DNA of 24,149 nt. Origin: a virus. Every line of letters starts with the position of its first letter. The first letter of the stretch is position 1. The position numbers and the translations under genes were made by a program. The notes under the pieces are model-generated. The model was not told the origin of the DNA, ran no database searches, and was given only the letters and a program-made list of their open reading frames with translations. Of the stretch, positions 16,189 to 22,575 are shown one piece after another. The stretch lies in IMG/VR virus record IMGVR_UViG_3300032085_000283, positions 1-24,149 of that record; one strand, given 5' to 3'.

Positions 16189-17511
16189 ATTAGGCGTACC
16201 TCTTACCCCATCACCTCTATTATTAGCCATAGCTACAGCTTCTTGCTCTGAGTCTGTTACTGTACAACTGTTACCGTGATAACCTACCTCACAAGAATTA
16301 GTTTGCCCATATCTATTCTTAGCTACTATAAGCTCTAAGTAGCAATCACTATTGCCATCATCACCATATCTAGATACCCAAGGGTAATGAGAGAATACTA
16401 CTATCTCTGCGTCTTGTTCTAAGTTACCAGACTCTGCTAGGTCAGATAACCTAGGCACTCTATCATTTCTATGCTCCATATTTCTATTCATTTGAGATAC
16501 TAGTATAACAGACATATCCTCTGACTTAGCTAACCACTTATAGTTTCTACTTACATCTCCTATCTTAAGTCTTAAGTCTCTTCTATCTTGAGGAGGATGC
16601 TCTATCAATCCTATATGGTCATCAATAACTACGTCCGGCTTAACTGCCTTTATCTCTCTAAATGTATTCTCCATATCCCTAACATCATCAAACATAAATA
16701 ACTTACCATTATATAACTCTGATATTTTGGCAGACACATCTTCTATTACTTTACTATCTATATCTATATTGTTACGAAGGTTTCTGTATTGTATAGCATC
16801 TGATTCCATAGCTAAGAACTTCTTCATCATCTCTGTGTTAGGCATCTCTCTATTAAACATAGCCACTTTCATACCTTGGTGTACTAGATTCCTAGCTATA
16901 TTAGCTGATACTGTAGTCTTTGCATTACCCGGTCTACCTGCTATAATAGTTATTTCACCTCTAGTCATACCGGTAATTACCCTATCTAAGGTATGTATAC
17001 CTGTCTGTATAAGGGTAGTAGAATTAAATATAGATTCTTTAGTCTTATCTAATAAACCATCTATGTTAAAAGTCTTATTAGGTTGTAGCTTTATTATATT
17101 ACCTATGGTAGTATGTGCATCTTCTAATAATCTATTCGTATCAAGAGAACCATCGTTTATATCATTTGATATAGTATGCATTTGCTTATCTAGTATTCTT
17201 CTTAGATAATAAGAGTGTAATCTCTTTGCATATGTATTAGCTTTTGATGGTGAGATAACCTTTTCCAAGAACCCACTAATCTCATACATAGAATGATAAC
17301 CATCCTTAGAAGAACCAACCTCTTCACATACTGTATTTAAATCTATATCAATACCTCTGGAGTGTAGCTTATCTAATGCTTTCCAAACCTTTTGATTGAA
17401 CGATGAGTAGAAGAAGTCATCATCCGGTATCCATTGTTTAACAGGGTCTATATACTCACTATCCTGTATTAAGCATCCTAACAATGCTTTCTCTAATTCA
17501 ACACTATTCAT
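16180..17511 (-). CDS. dnaB: DnaB-type replicative DNA helicase
   Basis: The 443-residue protein starts at ATG 17511 with AAAGGA upstream. An N-terminal DnaB domain (1-105) is followed by a RecA-like motor: Walker A GRPGNAKTT (192-200), Walker B DVVIDD (293-298), sensor region ILVSQMNR (336-343), LSDLAESGNLEQDAEIV (355-371) and the arginine-finger region AKNRYGQT (397-404). These are the standard replicative helicase motifs. A hexamer that unwinds DNA at the phage fork is expected. It is slightly shorter than bacterial DnaB. Its stop overlaps the last + strand gene by 4 nt. The upstream gene ends 1 nt before the start and may encode a partner. Confidence 0.95.
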   Translation of the reverse strand: MNSVELEKALLGCLIQDSEYIDPVKQWIPDDDFFYSSFNQKVWKALDKLHSRGIDIDLNTVCEEVGSSKDGYHSMYEISGFLEKVISPSKANTYAKRLHSYYLRRILDKQMHTISNDINDGSLDTNRLLEDAHTTIGNIIKLQPNKTFNIDGLLDKTKESIFNSTTLIQTGIHTLDRVITGMTRGEITIIAGRPGNAKTTVSANIARNLVHQGMKVAMFNREMPNTEMMKKFLAMESDAIQYRNLRNNIDIDSKVIEDVSAKISELYNGKLFMFDDVRDMENTFREIKAVKPDVVIDDHIGLIEHPPQDRRDLRLKIGDVSRNYKWLAKSEDMSVILVSQMNRNMEHRNDRVPRLSDLAESGNLEQDAEIVVFSHYPWVSRYGDDGNSDCYLELIVAKNRYGQTNSCEVGYHGNSCTVTDSEQEAVAMANNRGDGVRGTPNPF

Positions 17512-17512
17512 A

Positions 17513-17887
17513 TTAATCCTTTAATTTTGGTGGTATCCTATCTAGGTTCTTTCTCTCATACTCTTGCCGTAGTAAGTAACTCTTGTTCTCGTTTTTTATT
17601 ACAGCAGATAAATACCTTATACCATAACCTTTATCTATACCACTTTTCTTTGCAAACTTATTTATAGATTCAATAACAATGTTATCATCTATGCCTTGTA
17701 TTTCTGTAAGTAAACCACAAATATCTACATCTTGTATATCCCAATGAGTAGAGAGATTAGAAACTATTTTATCCACAACCTCTAAAACTCTAGGAGACCT
17801 AGCTAATCTTAATCTCTCTAAACTCAATGAAACATCTTTCTTGTTTATTGTGCCTTTACATAATGGACACTTAGCCACAGGAATCAC
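17513..17887 (-). CDS. small protein upstream of helicase with one CxxC knuckle, possible helicase partner
   Basis: The 124-residue frame begins at GTG 17887. A second GTG at 17878 is possible, and the start is uncertain because the SD-like AAAAGGA lies very close. C7-P-L-C10 is the only cysteine pair, so any zinc site needs other residues or a partner. The rest is helical, with a C-terminal segment SGIDKGYGIRYLSAVIKNEN that recalls the C-terminal end of DnaD-like loader proteins. Being directly upstream of dnaB in the same operon supports a loader or accessory role. That is inference, and I cannot assign a family. Confidence 0.75.
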   Translation of the reverse strand: MIPVAKCPLCKGTINKKDVSLSLERLRLARSPRVLEVVDKIVSNLSTHWDIQDVDICGLLTEIQGIDDNIVIESINKFAKKSGIDKGYGIRYLSAVIKNENKSYLLRQEYERKNLDRIPPKLKD

Positions 17888-18302
17888 AATCCTTTTTATT
17901 TAATGGTACGTTATTAAATATGGTAGGATTTAAATACTTATCTCCTACAACTTTGCCTGCAGAATCCATACTTCTAGTTTCATAAGGTCTCTTACACTTA
18001 AGACATTTATAAACTTCTGAAGTACTAACTTCTTTAATCTTCTTGCCTTTAAACTTCCTGTATATTTCTGTACTACCACTTGCAACATCTACACACTTCC
18101 AATCTATCCAATCTTCTCCTAAATAGTAAACTAAATCAGCGACTTTAGCTTTTGAAATATCTTCGTACTCCCCGTAACTTCTTTTATCAGAGATATTAAT
18201 GTTAGAAACATTGTCATCTCTATTATAACGTACGACTTGCCTCTTGACTCTTTTACTAATTGAAGGTGTAATCCCTCTATTTCCTCCGAAGGTTTCAACC
18301 AT
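17871..18302 (-). CDS. zinc-ribbon protein (143 aa)
   Basis: ATG 18302 follows AAAGGA at good spacing. The C-terminal part has two CxxC knuckles, C100-LK-C103 and C139-DS-C142, 35 residues apart, as in zinc ribbons. The middle (AKVADLVYYLGEDWIDWKCV) is mixed helix and strand. The first 57 codons overlap the upstream nuclease gene in another frame, and the first 50 residues are polar and may be flexible. It ends inside the next gene. A nucleic-acid-binding or replication accessory role fits the operon but is not shown. I do not recognise the family. Confidence 0.75.
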   Translation of the reverse strand: MVETFGGNRGITPSISKRVKRQVVRYNRDDNVSNINISDKRSYGEYEDISKAKVADLVYYLGEDWIDWKCVDVASGSTEIYRKFKGKKIKEVSTSEVYKCLKCKRPYETRSMDSAGKVVGDKYLNPTIFNNVPLNKKDCDSCG

Positions 18303-18490
18303 TCTGCTATCCTTTTTCTTACTTTACATTGTACTGTAAATTCTTCTATTACCATATCTACTTCAGCGTGTAATCCTAAAGACCTACCATCAGAACCCCA
18401 CGCTCTCTTTGAATCTAATCCAAACTCAAGAGCTTTATTAACACACTCTCTCTCGTAACGATTACCTTTTGCTTTGCTTTTTGATGGCAC
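18131..18490 (-). CDS. Holliday-junction-resolvase-like PD-(D/E)XK nuclease
   Basis: Starts at GTG 18490 with AGGAG upstream. The 119 residues show KGNRYERECVNKALE (E13 in the first helix), HAEVDMVI (D45) and FTVQCKVRK (Q54 and K56), the E...D...(E/Q)xK pattern of archaeal Hjc-like and VRR-type nucleases. LKPSEEIEGLHLQLVKES and YVIIEMTMFLTLI complete the fold as in phage resolvase-like proteins. It probably cuts branched DNA during replication or packaging. Gln replaces the usual Glu in the ExK position, which is common in such families. The C-terminal 25 residues look atypical and overlap the next gene by 172 nt. Confidence 0.82.
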   Translation of the reverse strand: MPSKSKAKGNRYERECVNKALEFGLDSKRAWGSDGRSLGLHAEVDMVIEEFTVQCKVRKRIAEWLKPSEEIEGLHLQLVKESRGKSYVIIEMTMFLTLISLIKEVTGSTKIFQKLKSLI

Positions 18491-18492
18491 GT

Positions 18493-18753
18493 CTACTCCT
18501 TCTCTTCTTTCTCTTCTTTGGGAATGGACTCTCCAGAAACTTTATTAATCCCTTGCCTGCCTTCTGTAAGAATGTCATCTATTCTCTCCTTCATAAACTT
18601 AGTATATTTTTCTGTATCTCCCTTCATCTCTAGGTAGTTATATAGAAAGTCACTAAGTATTGTTAACGATGATTTATTAGATAAAGCTATCTTAGTTAAA
18701 ACATCTAGTTGTTTTATTACTTCTCTATTAGTTATTTTATTTTTTCTTTTCAT
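18493..18753 (-). CDS. small helical phage protein (86 aa)
   Basis: I place the start at ATG 18753 because AAAGGA precedes it by 4 nt. A longer frame from TTG 18789 lacks support. The product begins MKRKNKITNREVIKQLDVL and has helical segments around SSLTILSDFLYNYLEMKGD, ending in a Glu/Lys-rich tail. From memory, short phage proteins with 'NREVI..L..L' and 'YVEMKGD' segments are common and uncharacterised. It lies downstream of the largest intergenic gap of the - block, whose leader may control it. Its stop is 2 nt before the next start. Confidence 0.75.
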   Translation of the reverse strand: MKRKNKITNREVIKQLDVLTKIALSNKSSLTILSDFLYNYLEMKGDTEKYTKFMKERIDDILTEGRQGINKVSGESIPKEEKEEKE

Positions 18754-18902
18754 AGATTCCTTTATAGAGAAAGGGGAGCTGAGTGCCAACCCATTAATTT
18801 AAACACAACACTATATTCTAGTACAAATATAAGAAACACTCCCTGCTTACTTATTTTATTCTGTTTGCAGGATAAGAGGTTATTGTTTTAATTAAGCTCC
18901 CC
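18754..18902 (-). promoter_or_regulatory. possible structured mRNA leader before the 86-aa gene
   Basis: This gap holds no convincing gene. On the - strand, GGGGAGCT (18902-18895) and AGCTCCCC (18780-18773) can close a domain of about 130 nt. Inside are a 6-bp hairpin (18812-18817 with 18826-18831) and a 5-bp CCTGC/GCAGG hairpin (18842-18846 with 18867-18871). CCTTT (18774-18770) can pair with AAAGG (18763-18759), hiding the SD of the 86-aa gene, and shares two bases with the closing stem. The two folds would compete. No clear promoter boxes are seen. In AT-rich DNA some of this may be chance. Confidence 0.35.
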
Positions 18903-18916
18903 AAGTCTCTAGTTAT

Positions 18917-19045
18917 TTAAAGATTATTTTCTATTCTATTTAACCTTATAGTAATGAACGCCCATAAAGCAACTCCATATAAAGTTTGTATAATAGTGTC
19001 AAACTCTTGTGTTTGTAATATTTCTATCATAGTATATTCTAACAT
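18917..19045 (-). CDS. tiny membrane protein (42 aa)
   Basis: ATG 19045 is preceded by AAGGAG at ideal spacing, and the 42-codon frame ends with TAA at 18919-18917. The product has a polar start (MLEYTMIEILQTQEFD), one hydrophobic segment (IIQTLYGVALWAFITI, about residues 18-33) and a polar, basic end. This is a convincing single-span small membrane protein lying in a gap otherwise without genes. Its function is unknown. Host-membrane interference or a lysis-timing role can be imagined, but nothing in the sequence decides this. Confidence 0.75.
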   Translation of the reverse strand: MLEYTMIEILQTQEFDTIIQTLYGVALWAFITIRLNRIENNL

Positions 19046-19068
19046 AGTCTCTCCTTGTTTAAAGTTAA

Positions 19069-19092
19069 GAGGGTGTTTAATGGTACACCCTC
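19069..19092 (-). terminator. 8-bp perfect hairpin between early genes
   Basis: GAGGGTGT (19069-19076) and ACACCCTC (19085-19092) form a perfect 8-bp stem with an 8-nt loop. It lies 14 nt past the end of the 68-aa gene and 24 nt before the tiny membrane-protein gene. On the - strand only a broken T-rich stretch (TTAACTTT) follows, so termination would be partial. An attenuator or RNA-processing hairpin is equally possible. Confidence 0.45.
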
Positions 19093-19105
19093 AAAACCAT
19101 TAGGC

Positions 19106-19312
19106 TTACTTAGTTGTCAGACTATATGTAGCAAACCCCTTTTTATTTATGCTAGTAGTTATATCCATACTAAACGTAGTACGCAGTACGTGTATAATTG
19201 CGGCTAATCTGTAGGCACCAAATCTACTGATAGCTGATTTCGCTGTTAAGTTCTTTCCTGTATTTAGAAAGTTCATTACTTTAACCACTTGGCTTTTTCT
19301 TTTTCTAGGCAT
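19106..19312 (-). CDS. small helix-turn-helix DNA-binding protein (68 aa)
   Basis: ATG 19312 follows AGAGGAGG, a strong SD. The 68 residues begin basic (MPRKRKSQVVKVMNFLNTGK) and contain LTAKSAISRFGAYRLAAIIHVLR (residues about 22-45), a helix-turn-helix with a conserved FG turn. A beta-like C-terminus follows, as in small winged-helix phage proteins of the HTH_39 type. It probably binds DNA, perhaps regulating the - strand operon. The start lies inside the upstream gene (37-nt overlap). A hairpin follows the stop. Confidence 0.75.
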   Translation of the reverse strand: MPRKRKSQVVKVMNFLNTGKNLTAKSAISRFGAYRLAAIIHVLRTTFSMDITTSINKKGFATYSLTTK

Positions 19313-19500
19313 TTTGCCTCCTCTTTGTATTTGCTTCTTAGCTTTTTAATTAATAGATAGTCTTCATTACTGTTAAGTTCATATACACTTCTATACTTTA
19401 GAACATCTCTTGCAGTTGAAGTCATATATTCCAAACCTTCTAGCCATCCGAACTTGCTAGTAAATTTATTTTCTATCTCATTCCATTTTGCTACTGTCAT
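19276..19500 (-). CDS. hypothetical helical protein (74 aa)
   Basis: I choose ATG 19500, preceded by GGTGGAG at good spacing. An in-frame ATG at 19524 would add eight residues but has no SD. The product (MTVAKWNEIENKFTSKFGWL...) is helical and ends in a Lys/Glu-rich helix. I do not recognise it. It overlaps the gene before it by 23 nt and the HTH gene after it by 37 nt, so the three are tightly coupled. Confidence 0.65.
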   Translation of the reverse strand: MTVAKWNEIENKFTSKFGWLEGLEYMTSTARDVLKYRSVYELNSNEDYLLIKKLRSKYKEEAKCLEKEKAKWLK

Positions 19501-19726
19501 TAGGTACTCCACCGTATTCATCATAAACTCTACTAGGATATAACTCTTCTTCGTCTGTCGTCATACCTTCTGCTATATTCATCTCCGCTATCCTATTGTA
19601 CTCTTTCTTGAGCTTATCTTTCAAAGCCTTAGCGTCTTTTACATACAAGTCTGAGTCTTTATGATAATGAATTAATACGTTTAGAGACCTAATGATTACT
19701 TCGTATTCGTTATTAGTTACTTTCAT
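19478..19726 (-). CDS. hypothetical small protein (82 aa)
   Basis: The ATG at 19726 comes immediately after the SSB-like gene's stop, without a clear SD, so translation is probably by re-initiation. The N-terminal 50 residues are two amphipathic helices (NEYEVIIRSLNVLIHYHKD...), followed by an acidic, disordered-looking end. It ends with TGA inside the next gene. I recognise no family. Its only functional hint is its place after the SSB-like and Rad52-like genes. Confidence 0.65.
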   Translation of the reverse strand: MKVTNNEYEVIIRSLNVLIHYHKDSDLYVKDAKALKDKLKKEYNRIAEMNIAEGMTTDEEELYPSRVYDEYGGVPNDSSKME

Positions 19727-20299
19727 TTAGAATGGCAGGTCGTCTACGTCTACTTTACCATTCTTCCAAGAGAAAACATTGAACGCTTTAGGACTTACCA
19801 TATCTTCACCATCTCTATTAGTCCAGTTCTCGTGCTTTACTCTTATGATTGCAGGTTTACCCTCTGAGTTTGTAGGAGTTAATGTAGGTAGTGCGAACAC
19901 TTTCTTACCATCTACTTCTTTCTCTTCAGGAGATATACCTAATGATTCTAAAACCTCTTTAAACTCTCTATTACCTCCAGAGTTAGGCTCTAGGTTAGGA
20001 CTATTAGGGTTCTTAAACCTAAAGAAACCTTTAGACCTTACTGTCTTACCTACGAATAAGTTCCCACTATGTTCTCCGAATTGTTTATCAGAGTTCTCAG
20101 CGGCTAACTTAAATGTTAGATTGTAGATGTCAGCCATATACTTACCTCGTATAACGACATCTTCTTTCATAGTAAATTCCTTTACGTGAGCATAGTACTC
20201 ACCCTCTGGAATCATTACATTAGGTTTATCTAGTGTTGGGTCATAGTATGATTCACCACCCATAACACCACCTAATACTTCATCTATTGAATTACTCAT
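19727..20299 (-). CDS. ssb: single-stranded DNA-binding protein-like
   Basis: AGGAAG precedes ATG 20299. The 190-residue protein ends DVDDLPF (184-190), the acidic tail with terminal Phe by which SSB proteins recruit replication and repair partners. The body is beta-rich (EGEYYAHVKEFTM, ADIYNLTFKLAAE, GKTVRSKGFFRF, PAIIRVKHENW), compatible with an OB fold, but lacks obvious E. coli SSB sequence. The gene sits directly after a Rad52-like annealing gene, a classic recombination pairing. It would coat ssDNA at the phage fork. The name rests mainly on tail, size and context. Confidence 0.8.
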   Translation of the reverse strand: MSNSIDEVLGGVMGGESYYDPTLDKPNVMIPEGEYYAHVKEFTMKEDVVIRGKYMADIYNLTFKLAAENSDKQFGEHSGNLFVGKTVRSKGFFRFKNPNSPNLEPNSGGNREFKEVLESLGISPEEKEVDGKKVFALPTLTPTNSEGKPAIIRVKHENWTNRDGEDMVSPKAFNVFSWKNGKVDVDDLPF

Positions 20300-20915
20300 T
20301 TATTGCTTCCTCTTTTAACTGATTTATTCTACTTATTACTTTACTCATATCTCGCTTCTCTACATCACCATTTTCTATCGAGCTAGATATTTTTACTTTC
20401 CACTCTTCGTCTAAGCCTTCCATCTCTGCTGTCAAAGTCTCTATATCTTCTTTACTTAACGAAGGGTCTTCCACTCTATTACGATACACATCATCTGCTA
20501 TGTTTAGGTACATATTAAAAGCCTTCTTAATACAATCTGTATTAGCTGATTTAATATCATTACCTACATCAACGAACCCACTACCATCTCTCTTCTGCAT
20601 TATTCTATGAGCCGCTGTCATATCACCTAGTCTCCATATACCACCCTCGTACCATTTCAATCTTCCGTGTACCATAAATGCCTCACTACCTAGGTTGTCT
20701 GTATTAACTATAGTCCAAGACCAACCCGGATAATACTTGTCTGCAACTGAACGCATATAAGAATACTCTACATAATCTGTTCCCATCTTATTCTTTACAA
20801 AAGACTTCGGGGTATCTAGGTTAGATACAGACTCGTGTAAGTCCCTTATTAAATTCAATCCTATGTCAGTAATTATCTCTGTAGGACTTTCTATTATTTG
20901 AACCTCACTACTCAT
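20292..20915 (-). CDS. Rad52/Sak-type single-strand annealing protein
   Basis: AAGGAG precedes ATG 20915. The 207 residues have a Rad52-like layout: DYVEYSYMRSVADKYYPGWSW (47-67), a central strand MVHGRLKWYEGGIWRLGDM (81-99), and VGNDIKSANTDCIKKAFNMYL (117-137), the 'N..K.A.TDA.K+A' helix typical of Rad52/Sak annealing domains. Proteins of this kind anneal complementary single strands as rings and drive phage recombination. The C-terminal 60 residues are charged and probably bind partners. The gene overlaps the SSB-like gene by 8 nt. Family placement is by recognition of motifs only. Confidence 0.85.
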   Translation of the reverse strand: MSSEVQIIESPTEIITDIGLNLIRDLHESVSNLDTPKSFVKNKMGTDYVEYSYMRSVADKYYPGWSWTIVNTDNLGSEAFMVHGRLKWYEGGIWRLGDMTAAHRIMQKRDGSGFVDVGNDIKSANTDCIKKAFNMYLNIADDVYRNRVEDPSLSKEDIETLTAEMEGLDEEWKVKISSSIENGDVEKRDMSKVISRINQLKEEAINE

Positions 20916-21102
20916 TCACACTCCTTTCTTTTACTTTTATTATCTGTGCTGATAGATATACACAAGCATCAAGCAACTCTTCTAAAGTCTCTTGCATCCA
21001 ATCTCTACCATCGTATACATCTAACTCTTGGTTATATTCTCTCTTTCCTTTCTCTAGCCTTTCTTCTATGAGAGAAATTATATGTTTATTATCTTTAGAC
21101 AT
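20908..21102 (-). CDS. MazG-like small all-alpha protein (64 aa)
   Basis: GAGG precedes ATG 21102. The 64 residues are helical with a MazG-type acidic cluster: RLEKGKREYNQ (15-25), then E38 and EELLDA (E41, E42, D45), the EExxD arrangement that binds magnesium in nucleotide pyrophosphohydrolases. It is shorter than complete MazG enzymes, but short phage relatives with 'DGRDW..E..EELLDACVY' are common in my memory. It may hydrolyse a nucleotide or have lost activity. It overlaps the annealing-protein gene by 8 nt. Confidence 0.75.
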   Translation of the reverse strand: MSKDNKHIISLIEERLEKGKREYNQELDVYDGRDWMQETLEELLDACVYLSAQIIKVKERSVNE

Positions 21103-21312
21103 CTAAGCCTCTGCTTTATTAGAAGATAGCAGACCACTAATTATAGAGTCATCATCTGTTAGCTCTTTGGCTCTCTCTAACGACTTCTTAAACTCTGGTA
21201 GTTCTTCTTCTTGATTTGCTACAACTACCATCAAGTGCATCAGAGCCATCTCCATTTCTATAACTCTATTCTCTATGTCATCTATCTTATTTAGTATTTT
21301 TGTCTTTTCCAA
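21103..21312 (-). CDS. hypothetical coiled-coil protein (69 aa)
   Basis: The frame opens at TTG 21312, with GAGG about nine bases upstream. The product begins with a coiled-coil helix (about residues 1-50, ILNKIDDIENRVIEMEMALM), Met- and Glu-rich, then a short acidic end. It overlaps the upstream gene by 26 nt and ends 1 nt before the next ATG. A later ATG (21255) is an alternative start but would remove part of the coil. I recognise no family. Confidence 0.6.
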   Translation of the reverse strand: MEKTKILNKIDDIENRVIEMEMALMHLMVVVANQEEELPEFKKSLERAKELTDDDSIISGLLSSNKAEA

Positions 21313-21529
21313 AATGCCAAACCTCTACTATCTCTGTTTTCCAATTACCTTCTCTATTTAAATTATTAGAGAACAACTCTGCATCTCTTCTCTCTTTAAA
21401 TAATCTCTTTGGGTATTTGTTATTTACTTTATTAGAGAAAGCACCACCTCTTATCATCCACCAATCAGAGCCATCCCTAACTTCTTTTATTGCCCACGTT
21501 CTACATTTATCTACACTATCTTTAGTCAT
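21287..21529 (-). CDS. hypothetical small protein (80 aa)
   Basis: AAGGAGGTG, a full match to the anti-SD, precedes ATG 21529, so strong translation is expected. The product is basic and tryptophan-rich (WAIKEVRDGSDWWMIRGGAF; VEVWHFGKDKN) with a beta-alpha-beta feel: strand, charged helix (KERRDAELFSNNLN), strand. Small phage proteins of this shape are often host-directed, but I see no specific family or motif. It starts 9 nt after the end of the Cas4-like nuclease gene. Confidence 0.7.
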   Translation of the reverse strand: MTKDSVDKCRTWAIKEVRDGSDWWMIRGGAFSNKVNNKYPKRLFKERRDAELFSNNLNREGNWKTEIVEVWHFGKDKNTK

Positions 21530-21538
21530 TACACCTCC

Positions 21539-22411
21539 TTAATTTACGTATGGACAAACATCTCTTACAGAACAATAAGACTTACACTTAATACCATCCC
21601 AAGTCTCACTATCTGTACACTTACTAGGTAGTGTCTTGCTCTCTAGTGCTTTAAGTAGTTCATCTTTCTTTTTATAGAACTTATATTCCAAGTGCTCATT
21701 ATCTATAAAGGGAACTTCTATCATATATATATTTCTATCAATACCTCTGCTAGTTGCTACTTGTAATCCACCATCTCTAACTGTAGCTTGTATATACATA
21801 CTGTTTACTTCCAGACCTTTTTGTTTCTCTAGTAAGTATCTGTAGAAGTTTAACTGCCATCCCCAATCTTCTAGGTCTGCTTTATCTTTATCTATATAAA
21901 ACTCTTTTACTCTTCTAGGTGTACCCTTCTTCCCGTGTCTACCACTAGTCTTATATACTTCAGTAGGATGAAAGGAATGTCTTACCTGTACACCTAAAGC
22001 CTTAGCTATCTTATATGAGCCAGACATTTTATAATCTACTAACATCTTTCTCTCTACATCATACAAGTCTGCAGTTCCTGTTATACCATCATACTCTAGT
22101 TCAATCTCTGTCATCTGACTAGAGCTATCTAGTGCTGACTTCTCTAGTAAGTCGTGATGTCTTGTACCTGCTATAGAGAATGCTTGTGAGTCTGGAGACT
22201 CAAAGTAATCTGTTGTTCTTTGTAGATATGCCTGACAAGTACCACTTAATAACTCTGTAGTAGAAGGCATCCTATCAGAAGGTCTCTGCTTAGACATCTC
22301 TAGTAATGTAGGTAGGGTAACACCCATTCTACCTAAGTCTACTTTATTATTAGCTACATCCTCTAGTGATATTGTATCTCCGTCAGGGTATCTAAATCCA
22401 ATTAATGACAT
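21539..22411 (-). CDS. Cas4/RecB-like PD-(D/E)XK exonuclease with probable Fe-S cluster
   Basis: GAGGAAGAAGAG precedes ATG 22411. The 290 residues show a RecB-like nuclease: GTRHHDLLEK (H85/H86), ITGTADLYD (D115), MLVDYKM (D126 and K128) and WGWQLNFYRYLLEK (Q186). C59 lies early (SGTCQAYL), and C276, C280 and C286 (with C265 nearby) lie at the C-terminus, the one-plus-three cysteine layout that holds a 4Fe-4S cluster in Cas4 and AddB. A DNA exonuclease that feeds single strands to the Rad52/SSB pair is the likely role. There is no CRISPR context. The stop is 9 nt from the next start. Confidence 0.9.
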   Translation of the reverse strand: MSLIGFRYPDGDTISLEDVANNKVDLGRMGVTLPTLLEMSKQRPSDRMPSTTELLSGTCQAYLQRTTDYFESPDSQAFSIAGTRHHDLLEKSALDSSSQMTEIELEYDGITGTADLYDVERKMLVDYKMSGSYKIAKALGVQVRHSFHPTEVYKTSGRHGKKGTPRRVKEFYIDKDKADLEDWGWQLNFYRYLLEKQKGLEVNSMYIQATVRDGGLQVATSRGIDRNIYMIEVPFIDNEHLEYKFYKKKDELLKALESKTLPSKCTDSETWDGIKCKSYCSVRDVCPYVN

Positions 22412-22575
22412 CTCTTCTTCCTCTTCTTAGCTTCTTTATGCTTAGAAGTTACACAGCATTTACTACTTGTGCAAGTATTTTCTGTCTTTGTAGACAAAAA
22501 GTTTCTAACTTCTCTAAACCTAGCCTCTTCATCTAAGTGTTCGTAGTCTAATAGTAATGATTTTACTTTACCCAT
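22402..22575 (-). CDS. small cysteine-containing basic protein (57 aa)
   Basis: ATG 22575 follows GGAGGTG at good spacing. The 57-codon frame ends at 22402, overlapping the nuclease start by 10 nt. The product has an acidic helical N-terminus (LLLDYEHLDEEARFREVRNF) and a C-terminal part with C35, C40, C41 and C56 in a very basic context (KEAKKRKKRCH). The cysteines could bind metal or the tail bind nucleic acid. Its overlap with the Cas4-like gene suggests a partner, but this is inference. Confidence 0.75.
   Translation of the reverse strand: MGKVKSLLLDYEHLDEEARFREVRNFLSTKTENTCTSSKCCVTSKHKEAKKRKKRCH

Noticed and set aside
16727-17209. 160-codon ORF on the + strand inside the helicase gene
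   Set aside because: It is the antisense shadow of a clear DnaB motor domain, and its hydrophobic composition comes from complementing that sequence.
18493-18789. TTG start at 18789 for the 86-aa gene
   Set aside because: It has no ribosome site and would translate through the leader, whereas ATG 18753 has AAAGGA four bases upstream.
18790-18900. A sigma-70 promoter in the gap on the - strand
   Set aside because: Only loose AT-rich matches such as TATAGT exist, and no -35 box lies at proper spacing.
21539-22411. CRISPR adaptation system, because the nuclease resembles Cas4
   Set aside because: No Cas1/Cas2 gene or repeat-spacer array is present. The same nuclease type is common in phage recombination operons.
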